Under the pieces are notes generated by a model. It saw only the letters and a list, made by a program, of their open reading frames with translations. It was not told where the DNA came from and did not search any database. Positions 28,635-37,646 of a stretch of 64,000 bases of DNA are shown here, one piece after another (position 1 is the stretch's first letter; the number at the start of each line of letters is the position of its first letter). Made by a program: the position numbers and the translations under genes. Location: assembly GCF_020991065.1 (NCBI RefSeq), contig NZ_CP087710.1, forward strand, positions 1,364,001 through 1,428,000, read 5' to 3'. The stretch is from Nocardioides okcheonensis (GTDB lineage Bacteria; Actinomycetota; Actinomycetes; Propionibacteriales; Nocardioidaceae).

Positions 28635-30231
28635 GGAGGCGGTGCACCTCCATCACCGGACCCGGTCGGTGGTGCGCGGGCGGGTAGTAGTTGAAGCTGA
28701 AGTCGAAGGAGAACGGCGGGCGGTCGCCGTCGGCGTACGGCGACGACGTCACGACCGTGTCCCCCTCCGCCTCGAGGTCGCGGTAGTAGGCGAGCGCACC
28801 CGGCAGCCCCGCGGCGAGGCCGCGCTCGCGCTGCTGGCCCGACACGACCACCCAGCACCAGCCCTCGGACCGGTAGGTGTCGAGCAGGCCGGGCTCCAGC
28901 CGGGCCTCGTAGGCCTGGTGGGGCCGCGGGACCGGGCGGACCTCCAGCCGGGCGTCGCGCAGGGTGGCGAGCCACGACCGGGGCAGGGCGGGCTCGACGA
29001 CGAGCCGGCTGTCCGGCGGCACCTGCGCGAGGAGGGCGTCGAGCGCGACCTGGCGGGTGTCGGTGCGGGTGAGCAGCACGTCGCTGCGGGCGACGTCGAC
29101 GAGCGGCTGGGCGAGGACGAGCAGGCCCACGACACCCGTCGCGACGGGGGCCGGGACCCGGCGGGCCACCACCGCGGCGAGCTCGCGGGCCGCGACGGCC
29201 GCGAGCAGGACGAGCGCCGGGTAGGCCGGCAGCAGCCACCGGCCGAACCACCGGCCCTGGACCGCCATGCTGACGTAGAGCACCACCGGGAAGCACACGA
29301 GCAGCACGGCGGTGCCCCGGTCGCGGCGCAGGAGCAGCACGAAGCCGGCCGCGGCCAGGACGACCGGCACCAGGCCGAGGCCCCACAGCAGCGACACCGG
29401 GTAGTCCAGCCACGCCGAACCGTCCTGGCCGAGCTTGGCCGACGAGGCCTGACCGGTCTGGCCGCGGAACTCGCTCCAGAACCGCGACGCGGCGAGGGCG
29501 ATGTAGGGATTGAGCACGAGCACCCCGGCCAGGCAGGCGACGGCCGCGCCGCCGAGGCGGGCGAGCGCCGGGCCGACCGGCTGCCGGCCCGCGACCACCC
29601 GCAGCGCCACGGCGAGGGCCACCACGAGCGCCATGGGCGCGGCGAGGTACTTGGTCCCGGCCGCGAGCCCGACGAGCGCCCCGGCGGCGAGGGCGTCGCG
29701 CCACCGGCCCCGTCGGTGGAGGCTGACGCAGGCGCCGGTCGCGAGGACCACCGGCAGCAGCGTCGCCGCATCGTTGAGCGCCTGGTGGCCGTAGAAGACC
29801 GGGAGGTAGGCGACGGCGAGGAGGGCCGCGGCCCACAGGCCGGCGGCGGGGTCGAGGACGCGGCGCCCGACCGCGTGGACGGCGACGACGGTGAGCGCGC
29901 CGAGCACCGCGGAGACGACCCGGGCGACGAGGAACACCGCCCCGGGGTCGTCCGCGAGGAGGGCCGGCAGGTCCTGCCCGGGGAACGCGGCACGCAGCAC
30001 CACGGCGACGACGTAGGTGAAGCCGCTCGGGTTCTCGAAGTACCCCGGGTCCAGGTCGCCCTCGGCGGCGCGGGCCGCCGGGGGGACGAAGTGCAGCTCC
30101 TCGTCGGGGTTGTAGGCGAACGGCAGCCCGTGCCGGATCCCGACCAGCCGGACGCCGAGCGCCACCGCGACCACGACGGCCAGCACGACCAGGTGCCTCA
30201 CGCCGACCCGGGAGGGACGGTGGTCGTTCAT
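28624..30231 (-). CDS. GT39-like membrane glycosyltransferase
   Basis: A 535-aa membrane protein. ATG 30231 overlaps the previous gene's stop (ATGA). The first loop has AYNPDEELHFVPPAARAAEG, with the DE pair of the ArnT/PMT (GT39) family, followed by ENPSGFTYVVAVVL and multiple helices. The C-terminal 130 residues are soluble (LLAQVPPDSRLVVEPALPRS...), as in periplasm-facing lids of this family. Predicted to use a polyprenyl-phosphate sugar; acceptor unknown. It belongs with the GT2 gene of the same unit, which could supply the lipid-linked donor. Confidence 0.86.
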   Translation of the reverse strand: MNDHRPSRVGVRHLVVLAVVVAVALGVRLVGIRHGLPFAYNPDEELHFVPPAARAAEGDLDPGYFENPSGFTYVVAVVLRAAFPGQDLPALLADDPGAVFLVARVVSAVLGALTVVAVHAVGRRVLDPAAGLWAAALLAVAYLPVFYGHQALNDAATLLPVVLATGACVSLHRRGRWRDALAAGALVGLAAGTKYLAAPMALVVALAVALRVVAGRQPVGPALARLGGAAVACLAGVLVLNPYIALAASRFWSEFRGQTGQASSAKLGQDGSAWLDYPVSLLWGLGLVPVVLAAAGFVLLLRRDRGTAVLLVCFPVVLYVSMAVQGRWFGRWLLPAYPALVLLAAVAARELAAVVARRVPAPVATGVVGLLVLAQPLVDVARSDVLLTRTDTRQVALDALLAQVPPDSRLVVEPALPRSWLATLRDARLEVRPVPRPHQAYEARLEPGLLDTYRSEGWCWVVVSGQQRERGLAAGLPGALAYYRDLEAEGDTVVTSSPYADGDRPPFSFDFSFNYYPPAHHRPGPVMEVHRLHDC

Positions 30232-31133
30232 GCGCGTGCCCCGGCCCCTGCGGCGGGGCGGACCCGGCCGATCCGGGCACACCCGATGGCCCCCGCCGCG
30301 ACCAGGAAGTCCGCGAGGGCCTGCGCGACCCGCGACAGGAGCGCGACCGCGGCGGCACCCGGCACCCCGACCACCGGCGAGAGCAGCGCGACCAGGACCG
30401 CCTCGCGGGCGCCGACGCCCGCCGGCGCGAGGACGACGAGCACCCCGACGGCGTGGGCCAGCGCGAAGGCGGCCACCGCGCCGGCGAGGCCGGGCGAGCC
30501 GCCGCCACCCGGCACGAGGAGCAGCAGCGACGCGCCGTGGAGCGCCCACACCGCGGCCATCAGCCCGAGGGCGCGCACCAGCTCGGGCCCGCCGAGGACC
30601 GCGTCACGCCTCGTCCGGCCAGCCGGTCGGCGACCCGTCAGCAGCGGCGGGGCGCGGTGCCAGCGAGGACCTGGGTAGTCCAGGCCAGGAGCGCCGAGGT
30701 CGATCGCGCCCAGCAGCACCAGCAACCCGCCCGCCAGCAGGCCGGTCGCGGTGTGGACGAGCAGGAAGACCAGCGAGGCGGTGGCGCTGGATCGGGCGGG
30801 CACGCCGTGGCGTCGGCCCAGCCGGGCCTGCACGGCGATGCTCCACACCGACCCGGGGACGTACTTGCCGAGCTGGCCCACGAAGAAGACGGACGCGGCG
30901 TCGCGCACGCCGACGTCCGACCCGAGCCAGCGCAGCAGCAGCCGCCACAGCAGGCCGGTGAGCACCAGCCCGGCGGTAGCGCAGGCCACGGCGCCGGCCA
31001 GCCGGAGCGGGCCGGTCGTCGACGCGGCGGCACCGATCTCGCCCCACCGGCCGCGGAAGCCCCACCAGGCGAAGGCCAGGGTGAGCAGGACGAAAACGAG
31101 ACGGGCGGCGCCCAGCGCCCGGCGCCGGGTCAC
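30228..31133 (-). CDS. UPF0104/lysylphosphatidylglycerol synthase transmembrane-domain protein
   Basis: A 301-aa membrane protein starting at GTG (overlaps the methyltransferase stop, GTGA). The family mark is VFFVGQLGKYVPGSVWSIAVQ, then APAGVGAREAVLVALL. The family includes the flippase-like part of MprF and is often found with polyprenyl-sugar genes. Residues about 147-176 (30604-30700) read as Arg/Pro-rich soluble sequence with atypical codons, where neighbouring frames give membrane-like sequence (SALLAWTTQVLAGTAP). This suggests compensating small indels. Ends are in one frame, so the length is otherwise normal. Confidence 0.82.
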   Translation of the reverse strand: MTRRRALGAARLVFVLLTLAFAWWGFRGRWGEIGAAASTTGPLRLAGAVACATAGLVLTGLLWRLLLRWLGSDVGVRDAASVFFVGQLGKYVPGSVWSIAVQARLGRRHGVPARSSATASLVFLLVHTATGLLAGGLLVLLGAIDLGAPGLDYPGPRWHRAPPLLTGRRPAGRTRRDAVLGGPELVRALGLMAAVWALHGASLLLLVPGGGGSPGLAGAVAAFALAHAVGVLVVLAPAGVGAREAVLVALLSPVVGVPGAAAVALLSRVAQALADFLVAAGAIGCARIGRVRPAAGAGARA

Positions 31134-31858
31134 GCCACCTCGGGGCGCACCCGCGACGCGTGCAGCAGGGCGGTGCGGGTCGGGTACGGCAGGGCCGGCG
31201 TGAGCCCGCGCGTCATGGTGACCGCGATCCGGTCGCCCGTGGCGACGACGGCGGCGTCGATGGCCTCCCGGTAGCGCTGGCGGTCGACGTTGTCGAAGAC
31301 GATCACGCCGCCGGGCGCGAGCCGCTCGACGGCCCGTGCCAGGCAGGCCTCGCGCGCCCGGCCGTCGATGACGACGACGTCGAACTCCCCGGGCACCGCG
31401 TCGATGGCGGCGACGTAGTCGGCGAAGTCCATGCCGTCGTGACCGGGCTTCGCCGACGGCACGACCGGCGCCGCGGCCCGCGGCGCCTCGACGACCCGGA
31501 GCGTGACGTTGTCGGGCAGGCGCGGCGCGATGACGTCCGCCCAGCCGGCGTGGTGCTCCACCGAGTGGACGGACGCGGCGCGGGCGGCGAGCCACAGGGT
31601 GGAGGCGCCGGAGCCCCACTCGAAGACCCGGGCGCCGGGGTGCTCGCCCAGCCAGGCGTCGACCCGGTCGGCGGAGTCGAAGGTCCACCACGGCACGTCG
31701 AGGCGGTGCAGGCCGTCGACGTCGTGGATCGCGAGGAGCGACAGCGCCCAGGTCGCCGCCCGCGAGCGCGGGTGGCGGCGCTGCAGCCGGTCGAGGACGC
31801 CGAGGGCGCGCAGCGGGGCCGCGACCAGCCGGACGGCCCGGACGTAGAGCCCCTTCAC
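31130..31858 (-). CDS. class I SAM-dependent methyltransferase
   Basis: A 242-aa methyltransferase, GTG start overlapping the GT2 stop (GTGA). Motif I RVFEWGSGASTLWLAARA (SAM glycine loop), SVEHHAGWADVI with the acidic end of strand 2, FDVVVIDGRAREACL and LAPGGVIVFDNVDR complete the Rossmann core. The N-terminal 60 residues may be a substrate cap. Its place in a membrane glycosylation operon suggests methylation of a sugar or lipid-linked glycan, an inference from context only. Confidence 0.86.
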   Translation of the reverse strand: MKGLYVRAVRLVAAPLRALGVLDRLQRRHPRSRAATWALSLLAIHDVDGLHRLDVPWWTFDSADRVDAWLGEHPGARVFEWGSGASTLWLAARAASVHSVEHHAGWADVIAPRLPDNVTLRVVEAPRAAAPVVPSAKPGHDGMDFADYVAAIDAVPGEFDVVVIDGRAREACLARAVERLAPGGVIVFDNVDRQRYREAIDAAVVATGDRIAVTMTRGLTPALPYPTRTALLHASRVRPEVA

Positions 31859-32868
31859 CGGACGCTCCCGCGCTGCGGGGTCCGGGGCCCGGGCGGCGCC
31901 TCGAGGACCGGCACCGGCGGCACCCGGAGGATGTCGTAGCGGGCCCGCTTGGTGTGCTCGAGGTTGGCCTCGATGAGCGCCCGGTTGGTGCGGATCAGGT
32001 CGGAGACGATGCCCAGCATCACGCAGAGCGAGGACACCACGACCAGCGCGGCGCCCACCAGCAGCGACTGCACGTGCCCGCCTCCGTTGCCGGTCGCGGC
32101 GAGGACGGCGTAGCGCAGGAACGGCACCAGCCCGAGCAGGCCGAAGAGCAGCGCCATCACGCCGAAGATCACGTACGGGCGGTACATCACGTAGGCCCGC
32201 ACGATCGCCGCCGCCGAGCGGAAGACGTGCTGGCGGGTCGAGGAGAACAGCCGCGACTCGCGGGTCTTCGCGTTGGTCACGACCGGGATGCTGGTGATCG
32301 CGAGGTTCTTGTTGCCGGCCTGGATGATCGTCTCCATGCAGTAGGAGAAGCGGGTCACCGTGTTGAGCCGCATCAGCGACTCGCGCGAGTACGCCCGGAA
32401 CCCGCTCGCCGCGTCCGGCAGCTCGGTGCGCGCCGCCACGTTGACCACCTGCGAGCCCCAGCGCTGGAGCGCCTTCTTCGCCGGCGAGAAGTGCGCGATC
32501 GAGCGGACCTGGCGGTCGGCGACCACGATGTCCGCCTCGCCCCGGAGGATCGGCTGGACCAGGTCCGCGATCCGCTCCTGCGGGTACTGGTTGTCGCCGT
32601 CGGTGTTGACCACGATGTCCGCGCCGATGGCGAGGGCGTGGTTGACGCCGTCGGTGAACGAGCGGGCCAGCCCCTGGTTGCGATGGTGGCGCACGATCTC
32701 GCGCACCCCGTGGGACCGCGCGACCGCCACGGTCCGGTCCGAGCTGCCGTCGTCGACGACGACGACGACGATCTCGTCGATCCCGGGGATCCGGTCCGGG
32801 ATCGAGGACAGCACGAGGGGGAGGGTCTCCTCCTCGTTGAGGCACGGCACCTGCACCACGAGCTTCAC
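31855..32868 (-). CDS. glycosyltransferase family 2 (polyprenyl-phosphate sugar synthase type)
   Basis: A 337-aa protein. GTG 32868 is chosen because MKLVVQVPCLNEEETLPLVL is the canonical GT2 start; longer forms add an unconserved Arg/Pro-rich stretch. VVDDGSSDRTV and the DxD NTDGDNQYP (metal and nucleotide-sugar binding) are intact, and AASGFRAYSRESL matches dolichyl-phosphate-sugar synthases. Two C-terminal helices anchor it (YVIFGVMALLFGLLGLVPF; SLLVGAALVVVSSLCVMLG). Likely charges polyprenyl phosphate for the GT-C enzymes downstream. First gene of the unit. Confidence 0.92.
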   Translation of the reverse strand: MKLVVQVPCLNEEETLPLVLSSIPDRIPGIDEIVVVVVDDGSSDRTVAVARSHGVREIVRHHRNQGLARSFTDGVNHALAIGADIVVNTDGDNQYPQERIADLVQPILRGEADIVVADRQVRSIAHFSPAKKALQRWGSQVVNVAARTELPDAASGFRAYSRESLMRLNTVTRFSYCMETIIQAGNKNLAITSIPVVTNAKTRESRLFSSTRQHVFRSAAAIVRAYVMYRPYVIFGVMALLFGLLGLVPFLRYAVLAATGNGGGHVQSLLVGAALVVVSSLCVMLGIVSDLIRTNRALIEANLEHTKRARYDILRVPPVPVLEAPPGPRTPQRGSVR

Positions 32869-32983
32869 GCCGGCGACGCTAGGGTCGCGCCGGGGCGCAG
32901 GACGGTCGGGCAGGTGTCCGGCGGGCGAACGCTGGGAGAGCGCTCGGCCACGGACCTCGCCCCGCGCGGGTGGCGCGACGACA

Positions 32984-34381
32984 ATGGCGCGCATGTCCCG
33001 GTGGCTGGTCCCGCTCGCCGTGCTCGGCGTGCTGGCCGCCCTCTACGGCGCGACCAGCAACCCGGATCCGAGCCCCGACGCCCGCACCGCCGCCTTCGCC
33101 GCGCGCCACGTCGCGCTCACCGGCGACCCGGTGCCGGACATCGCGTCGTTCCCCTACCTCGACGACAACATCATCCGGGGGACGTGGATCGTCGAGACCG
33201 CCGACGGGCGCGAGGCCGTCGGACGGGCGCCGGGCGTGATCGCCGCCGTCGTGCCGGCCTACGCCCTGGCCCGGCCCGGCACGGTCGACCCGCTGCCGGG
33301 CGGGCTGACGGCCGCGCTGCTCACCGCCGTGGCCATGGTCCTGCTCCTCCTCGTGCTGCGCCGCCACCTCGGCACCCGCACCGCCCTCGCGGCGACCGCG
33401 GTCGTCGCGCTCGGCACGCCCGTGTGGTCGGTCGCGGCCGACGCCGTCTGGCCGCACACGCTCACCACCCTGGGCATCCTCGGCACCGCGTGGGCCGCCG
33501 ACCGCCGCCGGTGGTGGCTGGTGGGGGTGTTCGGCGGCGTGATGCTGTGGGGCCGGCTGCACGCGGCGGTGATCTGCGCCGTCGTCGGCCTCGGCCTGGC
33601 CCGCACGCGCCGGCAGCCGGGGATCGCGCTGCGCGTGGGCGCGGCGGCGGCGGCCGCACTCGCGCTGTCGTCGGCCTGGACCCGGTGGATGTACGGCTCG
33701 TGGGACCCGTCGTCGGGCTACCGCGCCGGCGACTTCACCGGCGGCGTCCTCGACCACGCGCTCGACCCGCTCAACTGGCTCGGCTTCGTGGTGTCCGCCG
33801 ACCGGGGCCTGCTGTGGTGGGCCCCGCTCCTCGTGGTGCTCGGCCCGACCGCCTGGCGGGTCCGGCACGCGCTCCCCGACTGGAGCCGCTGGCTCGCCGC
33901 CGGCGGCGCGACCTACGCGGTGACCCAGGCCGTGCTCAACCGGTTCAGCGGCGGCGACCACTTCTACGGCTACCGGACCAGCCTCGAGCTGGTCGTCAGC
34001 CTGGCCCCGGCCCTCGCGCTGGCCACGCCCCACCTCTCCGCGCGAGCCCGCCGGTGGGTGCTGCCCGCGGTCGTCGTGCAGGTCACGGTGATCGCGACCG
34101 GGGCGATCACCGACGACCTCTACTCCCCCGTGCGCGACGTGTGGTGGCGCCACGCGTTCGTCGACGCCGTCGTGCACCGGCCGGGCCACGTGCTGCCCCT
34201 GGCCGTGGTCGTCGCGGTCACCACCCTGCTCGCGGCGCGGGTGCTGCGCGACGCCCGGGTCGCCGTGTGGCTCGACCGCGCGGACCGCCCGGTCACAGGT
34301 TCCGCGCCACCACCGTCGCGAGCCGCAGCGCCTGTGACGCCCACGCCGACCCCGCGCCCGCCAGCCCGCAGGTCGGGGTGA
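32984..34381 (+). CDS. polytopic membrane protein, GT-C-like
   Basis: A 465-aa protein with about ten membrane helices starting MARMSRWLVPLAVLGVLAAL (an ATG three codons later is an alternative). An extracytoplasmic loop follows helix 1 (FPYLDDNIIRGTWIVETADG). The overall layout resembles uncharacterised actinobacterial glycosyltransferase-like membrane proteins, but no acidic catalytic pair stands out. It is divergent from the GT2 operon with 115 bases between starts. The 3' end, Pro/Thr-rich, overlaps the convergent MetE-like gene by 89 bases. Confidence 0.75.
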   Translation: MARMSRWLVPLAVLGVLAALYGATSNPDPSPDARTAAFAARHVALTGDPVPDIASFPYLDDNIIRGTWIVETADGREAVGRAPGVIAAVVPAYALARPGTVDPLPGGLTAALLTAVAMVLLLLVLRRHLGTRTALAATAVVALGTPVWSVAADAVWPHTLTTLGILGTAWAADRRRWWLVGVFGGVMLWGRLHAAVICAVVGLGLARTRRQPGIALRVGAAAAAALALSSAWTRWMYGSWDPSSGYRAGDFTGGVLDHALDPLNWLGFVVSADRGLLWWAPLLVVLGPTAWRVRHALPDWSRWLAAGGATYAVTQAVLNRFSGGDHFYGYRTSLELVVSLAPALALATPHLSARARRWVLPAVVVQVTVIATGAITDDLYSPVRDVWWRHAFVDAVVHRPGHVLPLAVVVAVTTLLAARVLRDARVAVWLDRADRPVTGSAPPPSRAAAPVTPTPTPRPPARRSG

Positions 34382-35282
34382 CCACGAGGCGGTCGCCCAC
34401 CTCCTCGGGGTCGAGGCCGAGCATGTCGAGCCAGCGCTGCACCCGCTCCACGACGCGCGCGTCGGAGACCGGGGAGCCGGGGTCGGTCGAGGGCACGACG
34501 CCGAGCGCCGCCGTGCGTCCCTGCTCCAGCACCTCGGCGAAGGTGTCGAGGTCGGCGGGACCGAGCATCGCGAGGTCCGCCGAGAGACCGGTGACGCCCG
34601 TGCCGGCCACCAGCGACCAGGGGGTCTGCGGGGCGCAGGAGTGCACCCACGCCTCGGCCCCCGCACCGGTGATCGCGGCGACCACCCACTCCAGGTGGGC
34701 CGAGGCCTCGGGGAGGTCGACACTGCGGTGGCGGCCGAAGCCGCTCGCGGTCGGCACCTGGCCGGCGAGGACGGCCGCCAGCGCCGGCTCGTCGACCTGG
34801 ACGACGAGCCGGTCGACGCCGCGCAGGCGACGCCGCAGGTCCGCGACGTGGTCGCGCACCCCCTCCGCGAGCGCCTGGGCGAGCTCCCGGCGGGCGCCGT
34901 GGTCGCTCAGCACCTTGTCGCCCCGGGGCTTCTCGACCGTCGCGGCCAGCGTCCACGGTCCGGTGACCTGGGTCTTGAAGGCACCGGTCCACCCCTGGGC
35001 GACCTCCTCGACGGTGTCGAGGTCCTGCGCGAGGAGCGACCGGGCCCGCCGGTGGTCGACGCCGCTGGTGTCGGTGAGCCGCCAGCCGGCGGGCTGCAGG
35101 TCAGCCCCGATGCCGTCGACGAGGCCCAGCGTCCGCCCGGTCATCGCGGCGGTCACCCCTCGTCCCGGCAGCTCGGGGACGTGCGGCAGGTCGGGCAGCT
35201 CGCCCAGCACGAGGCGTACGGCCTCGGCGTGCTCGGCGTCGGTCGTGCCGGGCATCGACCCGACGCCGGTGGCCGCGGTCAC
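34293..35282 (-). CDS. MetE-like (UROD/MetE fold) methyltransferase domain protein
   Basis: A 329-aa protein matching only the C-terminal catalytic half of cobalamin-independent methionine synthase. It begins [12 protein letters not shown]. Zinc-ligand candidates are the HxC of [11 protein letters not shown] and the Cys of [30 protein letters not shown] is the substrate-loop motif. The N-terminal half of MetE is absent, as in archaeal and core-MetE proteins. GTG 35282 overlaps the mnmA stop (GTGA). Activity may be methyl transfer to homocysteine or a related thiol. Methyl donor unknown. Confidence 0.85.
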   Translation of the reverse strand: MTAATGVGSMPGTTDAEHAEAVRLVLGELPDLPHVPELPGRGVTAAMTGRTLGLVDGIGADLQPAGWRLTDTSGVDHRRARSLLAQDLDTVEEVAQGWTGAFKTQVTGPWTLAATVEKPRGDKVLSDHGARRELAQALAEGVRDHVADLRRRLRGVDRLVVQVDEPALAAVLAGQVPTASGFGRHRSVDLPEASAHLEWVVAAITGAGAEAWVHSCAPQTPWSLVAGTGVTGLSADLAMLGPADLDTFAEVLEQGRTAALGVVPSTDPGSPVSDARVVERVQRWLDMLGLDPEEVGDRLVVTPTCGLAGAGSAWASQALRLATVVARNL

Positions 35283-36379
35283 GGGGCGACCACCGGGCGG
35301 GTCGACGCGATCGTCGCGGAGCCGACCACGCGGGTGCCGTCGTAGATCACCGCGGCCTGGCCGGGCGCGATGCCCTCGGCGGGGTCGAGCAGGTCGATCG
35401 ACACCCGGTCGCCGTCGACCACGACCACCGCGCGGTGCTCGGCGCCGTGGGCGCGCAGCTGGACCGTGCCGTCGACCCGCTCGGGGACGGTGCCGCACCA
35501 GCGCGGCCGGATGCCGGAGACGTGGTCGACCGCGAGGCGCTCGCGCGGGCCGACCGTCACGGTGCCGCTGACCGGCTCGATGTCGAGGACGAACCGCGGC
35601 TTGCCGTCCGGCGCGGGGACGCCGAGGCGCAGCCCGCGACGCTGGCCGATGGTGAAGCCGTAGGTCCCGGTGTGGCTGCCGACCGTCTCCCCCGTCGTCA
35701 CGTCGACGATCTCGCCGCCGTGGTTGGGGGCGCGGTCGCCGAGCTTCTCGCGCAGCCAGCCCGCGTTGTCGCCGTCGGCGACGAAGCAGATGTCGTGGGA
35801 GTCGGGCTTGTCGGCGACCAGCAGGCCGCGCGCCTCGGCCTCACGGCGCACGGACGGCTTGTCGGTGTCGCCCAGCGGGAAGAGCGAGTGGCGCAGCTGC
35901 GACTGGTCGAGGACGCCGAGCACGTAGGACTGGTCCTTGCCGTGGTCCACCGCGCGGTGCATCTCGATCAGCCCGTCGGCCCCGGTCCGCAGCTGCGCGT
36001 AGTGCCCGGTCGCCACGGCGTCGAAACCCAGCGCGAGCGCGCGGTCGAGCACCGCGGCGAACTTGATCTTCTCGTTGCACCGCAGGCACGGGTTCGGCGT
36101 GCGGCCGGCGGCGTACTCGTCCATGAAGTCCTCGACCACGTCGGAGTGGAAGCGGTCGGAGAGGTCCCAGACGTAGAACGGGATGCCGATGACGTCCGCG
36201 GCGCGGCGGGCGTCGTTGCTGTCCTCGATGGTGCAGCAGCCGCGGGCGCCGGTGCGGTACGACGCGGGGTTGCGGCTGAGCGCGAGGTGCACGCCGGTCA
36301 CGTCGTGCCCGGCCTCGACCGCGCGTGCGGCGGCCACGGCCGAGTCCACCCCGCCCGACATGGCGGCGACCACCCTCAC
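35279..36379 (-). CDS. mnmA: tRNA 2-thiouridylase MnmA
   Basis: A 366-aa enzyme that makes 2-thiouridine at tRNA position 34, taking sulfur from a cysteine desulfurase. P-loop [10 protein letters not shown] (residues 7-16) adenylates the tRNA. The catalytic pair is Cys in [12 protein letters not shown] and Cys in [17 protein letters not shown] and [12 protein letters not shown] are further conserved blocks, ending in a beta-barrel. GTG 36379 is preferred since it places SGGVDS near the N-terminus. It follows the cysteine desulfurase gene by 11 bases, linking sulfur donor and acceptor. Confidence 0.96.
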   Translation of the reverse strand: MRVVAAMSGGVDSAVAAARAVEAGHDVTGVHLALSRNPASYRTGARGCCTIEDSNDARRAADVIGIPFYVWDLSDRFHSDVVEDFMDEYAAGRTPNPCLRCNEKIKFAAVLDRALALGFDAVATGHYAQLRTGADGLIEMHRAVDHGKDQSYVLGVLDQSQLRHSLFPLGDTDKPSVRREAEARGLLVADKPDSHDICFVADGDNAGWLREKLGDRAPNHGGEIVDVTTGETVGSHTGTYGFTIGQRRGLRLGVPAPDGKPRFVLDIEPVSGTVTVGPRERLAVDHVSGIRPRWCGTVPERVDGTVQLRAHGAEHRAVVVVDGDRVSIDLLDPAEGIAPGQAAVIYDGTRVVGSATIASTRPVVAP

Positions 36380-36390
36380 CGGTCGCCCCC

Positions 36391-37572
36391 TCAGCGGGCC
36401 CGCGCGGAGCGGGCGCGCTCCACGACGGGACCGATGGCCTCGACGAGGGCGTCGACGTCGGCGGGGGTGGTGGTGTGGCCGAGCGAGAAGCGCAGCGAGT
36501 GCCGCGCCTGGTCCGGGTCGCAGCCCATCGCCAGCAGCACGTGGGACGGCTGCGGCACCCCGGCCGAGCACGCCGACCCGGTCGAGCACTCGATGCCGCG
36601 GGCGTCGAGCAGCATCAGCAGCGAGTCGCCCTCGCAGCCGGGGAAGCCGATGTGGGCGTTGCCGGGCAGCCGCCGGGGTCCGACGGGGGCACCGTGCAGG
36701 TGCGCGTCGGGCACGGCCGCCAGCACCCGGCGCACGAGGTCGTCGCGCAGGGCCGCGACGCGCGCCGCGTGGTCGTGCTGGCCCTTGACCGACGCCTCGA
36801 CGGCGGCCGCGAGGCCCGCGATGGCCGGGACGTCGAGGGTGCCGCTGCGGATGTCGCGCTCCTGGCCGCCGCCGTGCACCAGCGCGCTGACCGGCAGGTC
36901 GCGGCGCACCACGAGCGCGCCGACGCCGTACGGGCCGCCCACCTTGTGGCCGGTGAAGGTCAGCGCGTCGACGCCGGAGGCGGCGAAGTCGACCGGCACC
37001 TGGCCGAGCGCCTGCACAGCGTCGGTGTGCACCGGGATCCGGTGCTCGGCGGCGAGCGCGACGACCTCCTCGAGCGGCTGGAGCGAGCCCACCTCGTTGT
37101 TGGCCCACATCACCGACACCAGCGCGACGGAGGCGGGGTCGCGCTCGATCGAGGCCCGCAGCGCGTCGACCTCGAGCACGCCCTCGCCCGACACGGGCAG
37201 CAGCTCGACCTCGGCGTGGTCGTTGTCTGCCAGCCAGTGCAGCGGGTCGAGCACGGCGTGGTGCTCGACGGCGGTGGACAGGATGCGGGTGCGACGGGGG
37301 TCCTCGGCGCGACGCGCCCAGAAGATCCCCTTCAGCGCGAGGTTGTCGGACTCGGTGCCGCCCGAGGTGAAGACGATGTCGCCGGGGCGGGCTCCGACGA
37401 CTCCTGCGATCGCCTCGCGCGACTCCTCCACGACCCGTCGGGCGCCGCGGCCCGAGGCGTGCAGCGAGCTGGCGTTGCCGACCCCGGAGAGGTGGCGCGT
37501 CATGGCCTCGACCGCGACCGGCAGCATCGGCGTGGTCGCGGCGTGGTCGAGGTAGACGATGCGCTCGCTCAT
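36391..37572 (-). CDS. cysteine desulfurase (IscS/NifS type)
   Basis: A 393-aa PLP enzyme that removes sulfur from cysteine as an enzyme-bound persulfide. N-terminal [26 protein letters not shown], the cofactor His region TAVEHHAVL, the PLP lysine in [12 protein letters not shown] and the catalytic loop [19 protein letters not shown] are all present. It probably supplies sulfur to MnmA encoded directly downstream, and may also serve Fe-S assembly. First gene of the minus-strand unit. Confidence 0.95.
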   Translation of the reverse strand: MSERIVYLDHAATTPMLPVAVEAMTRHLSGVGNASSLHASGRGARRVVEESREAIAGVVGARPGDIVFTSGGTESDNLALKGIFWARRAEDPRRTRILSTAVEHHAVLDPLHWLADNDHAEVELLPVSGEGVLEVDALRASIERDPASVALVSVMWANNEVGSLQPLEEVVALAAEHRIPVHTDAVQALGQVPVDFAASGVDALTFTGHKVGGPYGVGALVVRRDLPVSALVHGGGQERDIRSGTLDVPAIAGLAAAVEASVKGQHDHAARVAALRDDLVRRVLAAVPDAHLHGAPVGPRRLPGNAHIGFPGCEGDSLLMLLDARGIECSTGSACSAGVPQPSHVLLAMGCDPDQARHSLRFSLGHTTTPADVDALVEAIGPVVERARSARAR

Positions 37573-37646
37573 GACCTGCCAAGCCTACGCGGGTGACCTC
37601 GGCGATCCCGCCCCGCGTGCCCCGCCGAGCACCTAGGCTCCGGCGC

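Noticed and set aside
31954..35571. Plus-strand open frame of about 1200 codons across GT2, a membrane protein gene and the MetE-like gene
   Set aside because: It crosses several well-supported genes in other frames and has no recognisable domain or start context.
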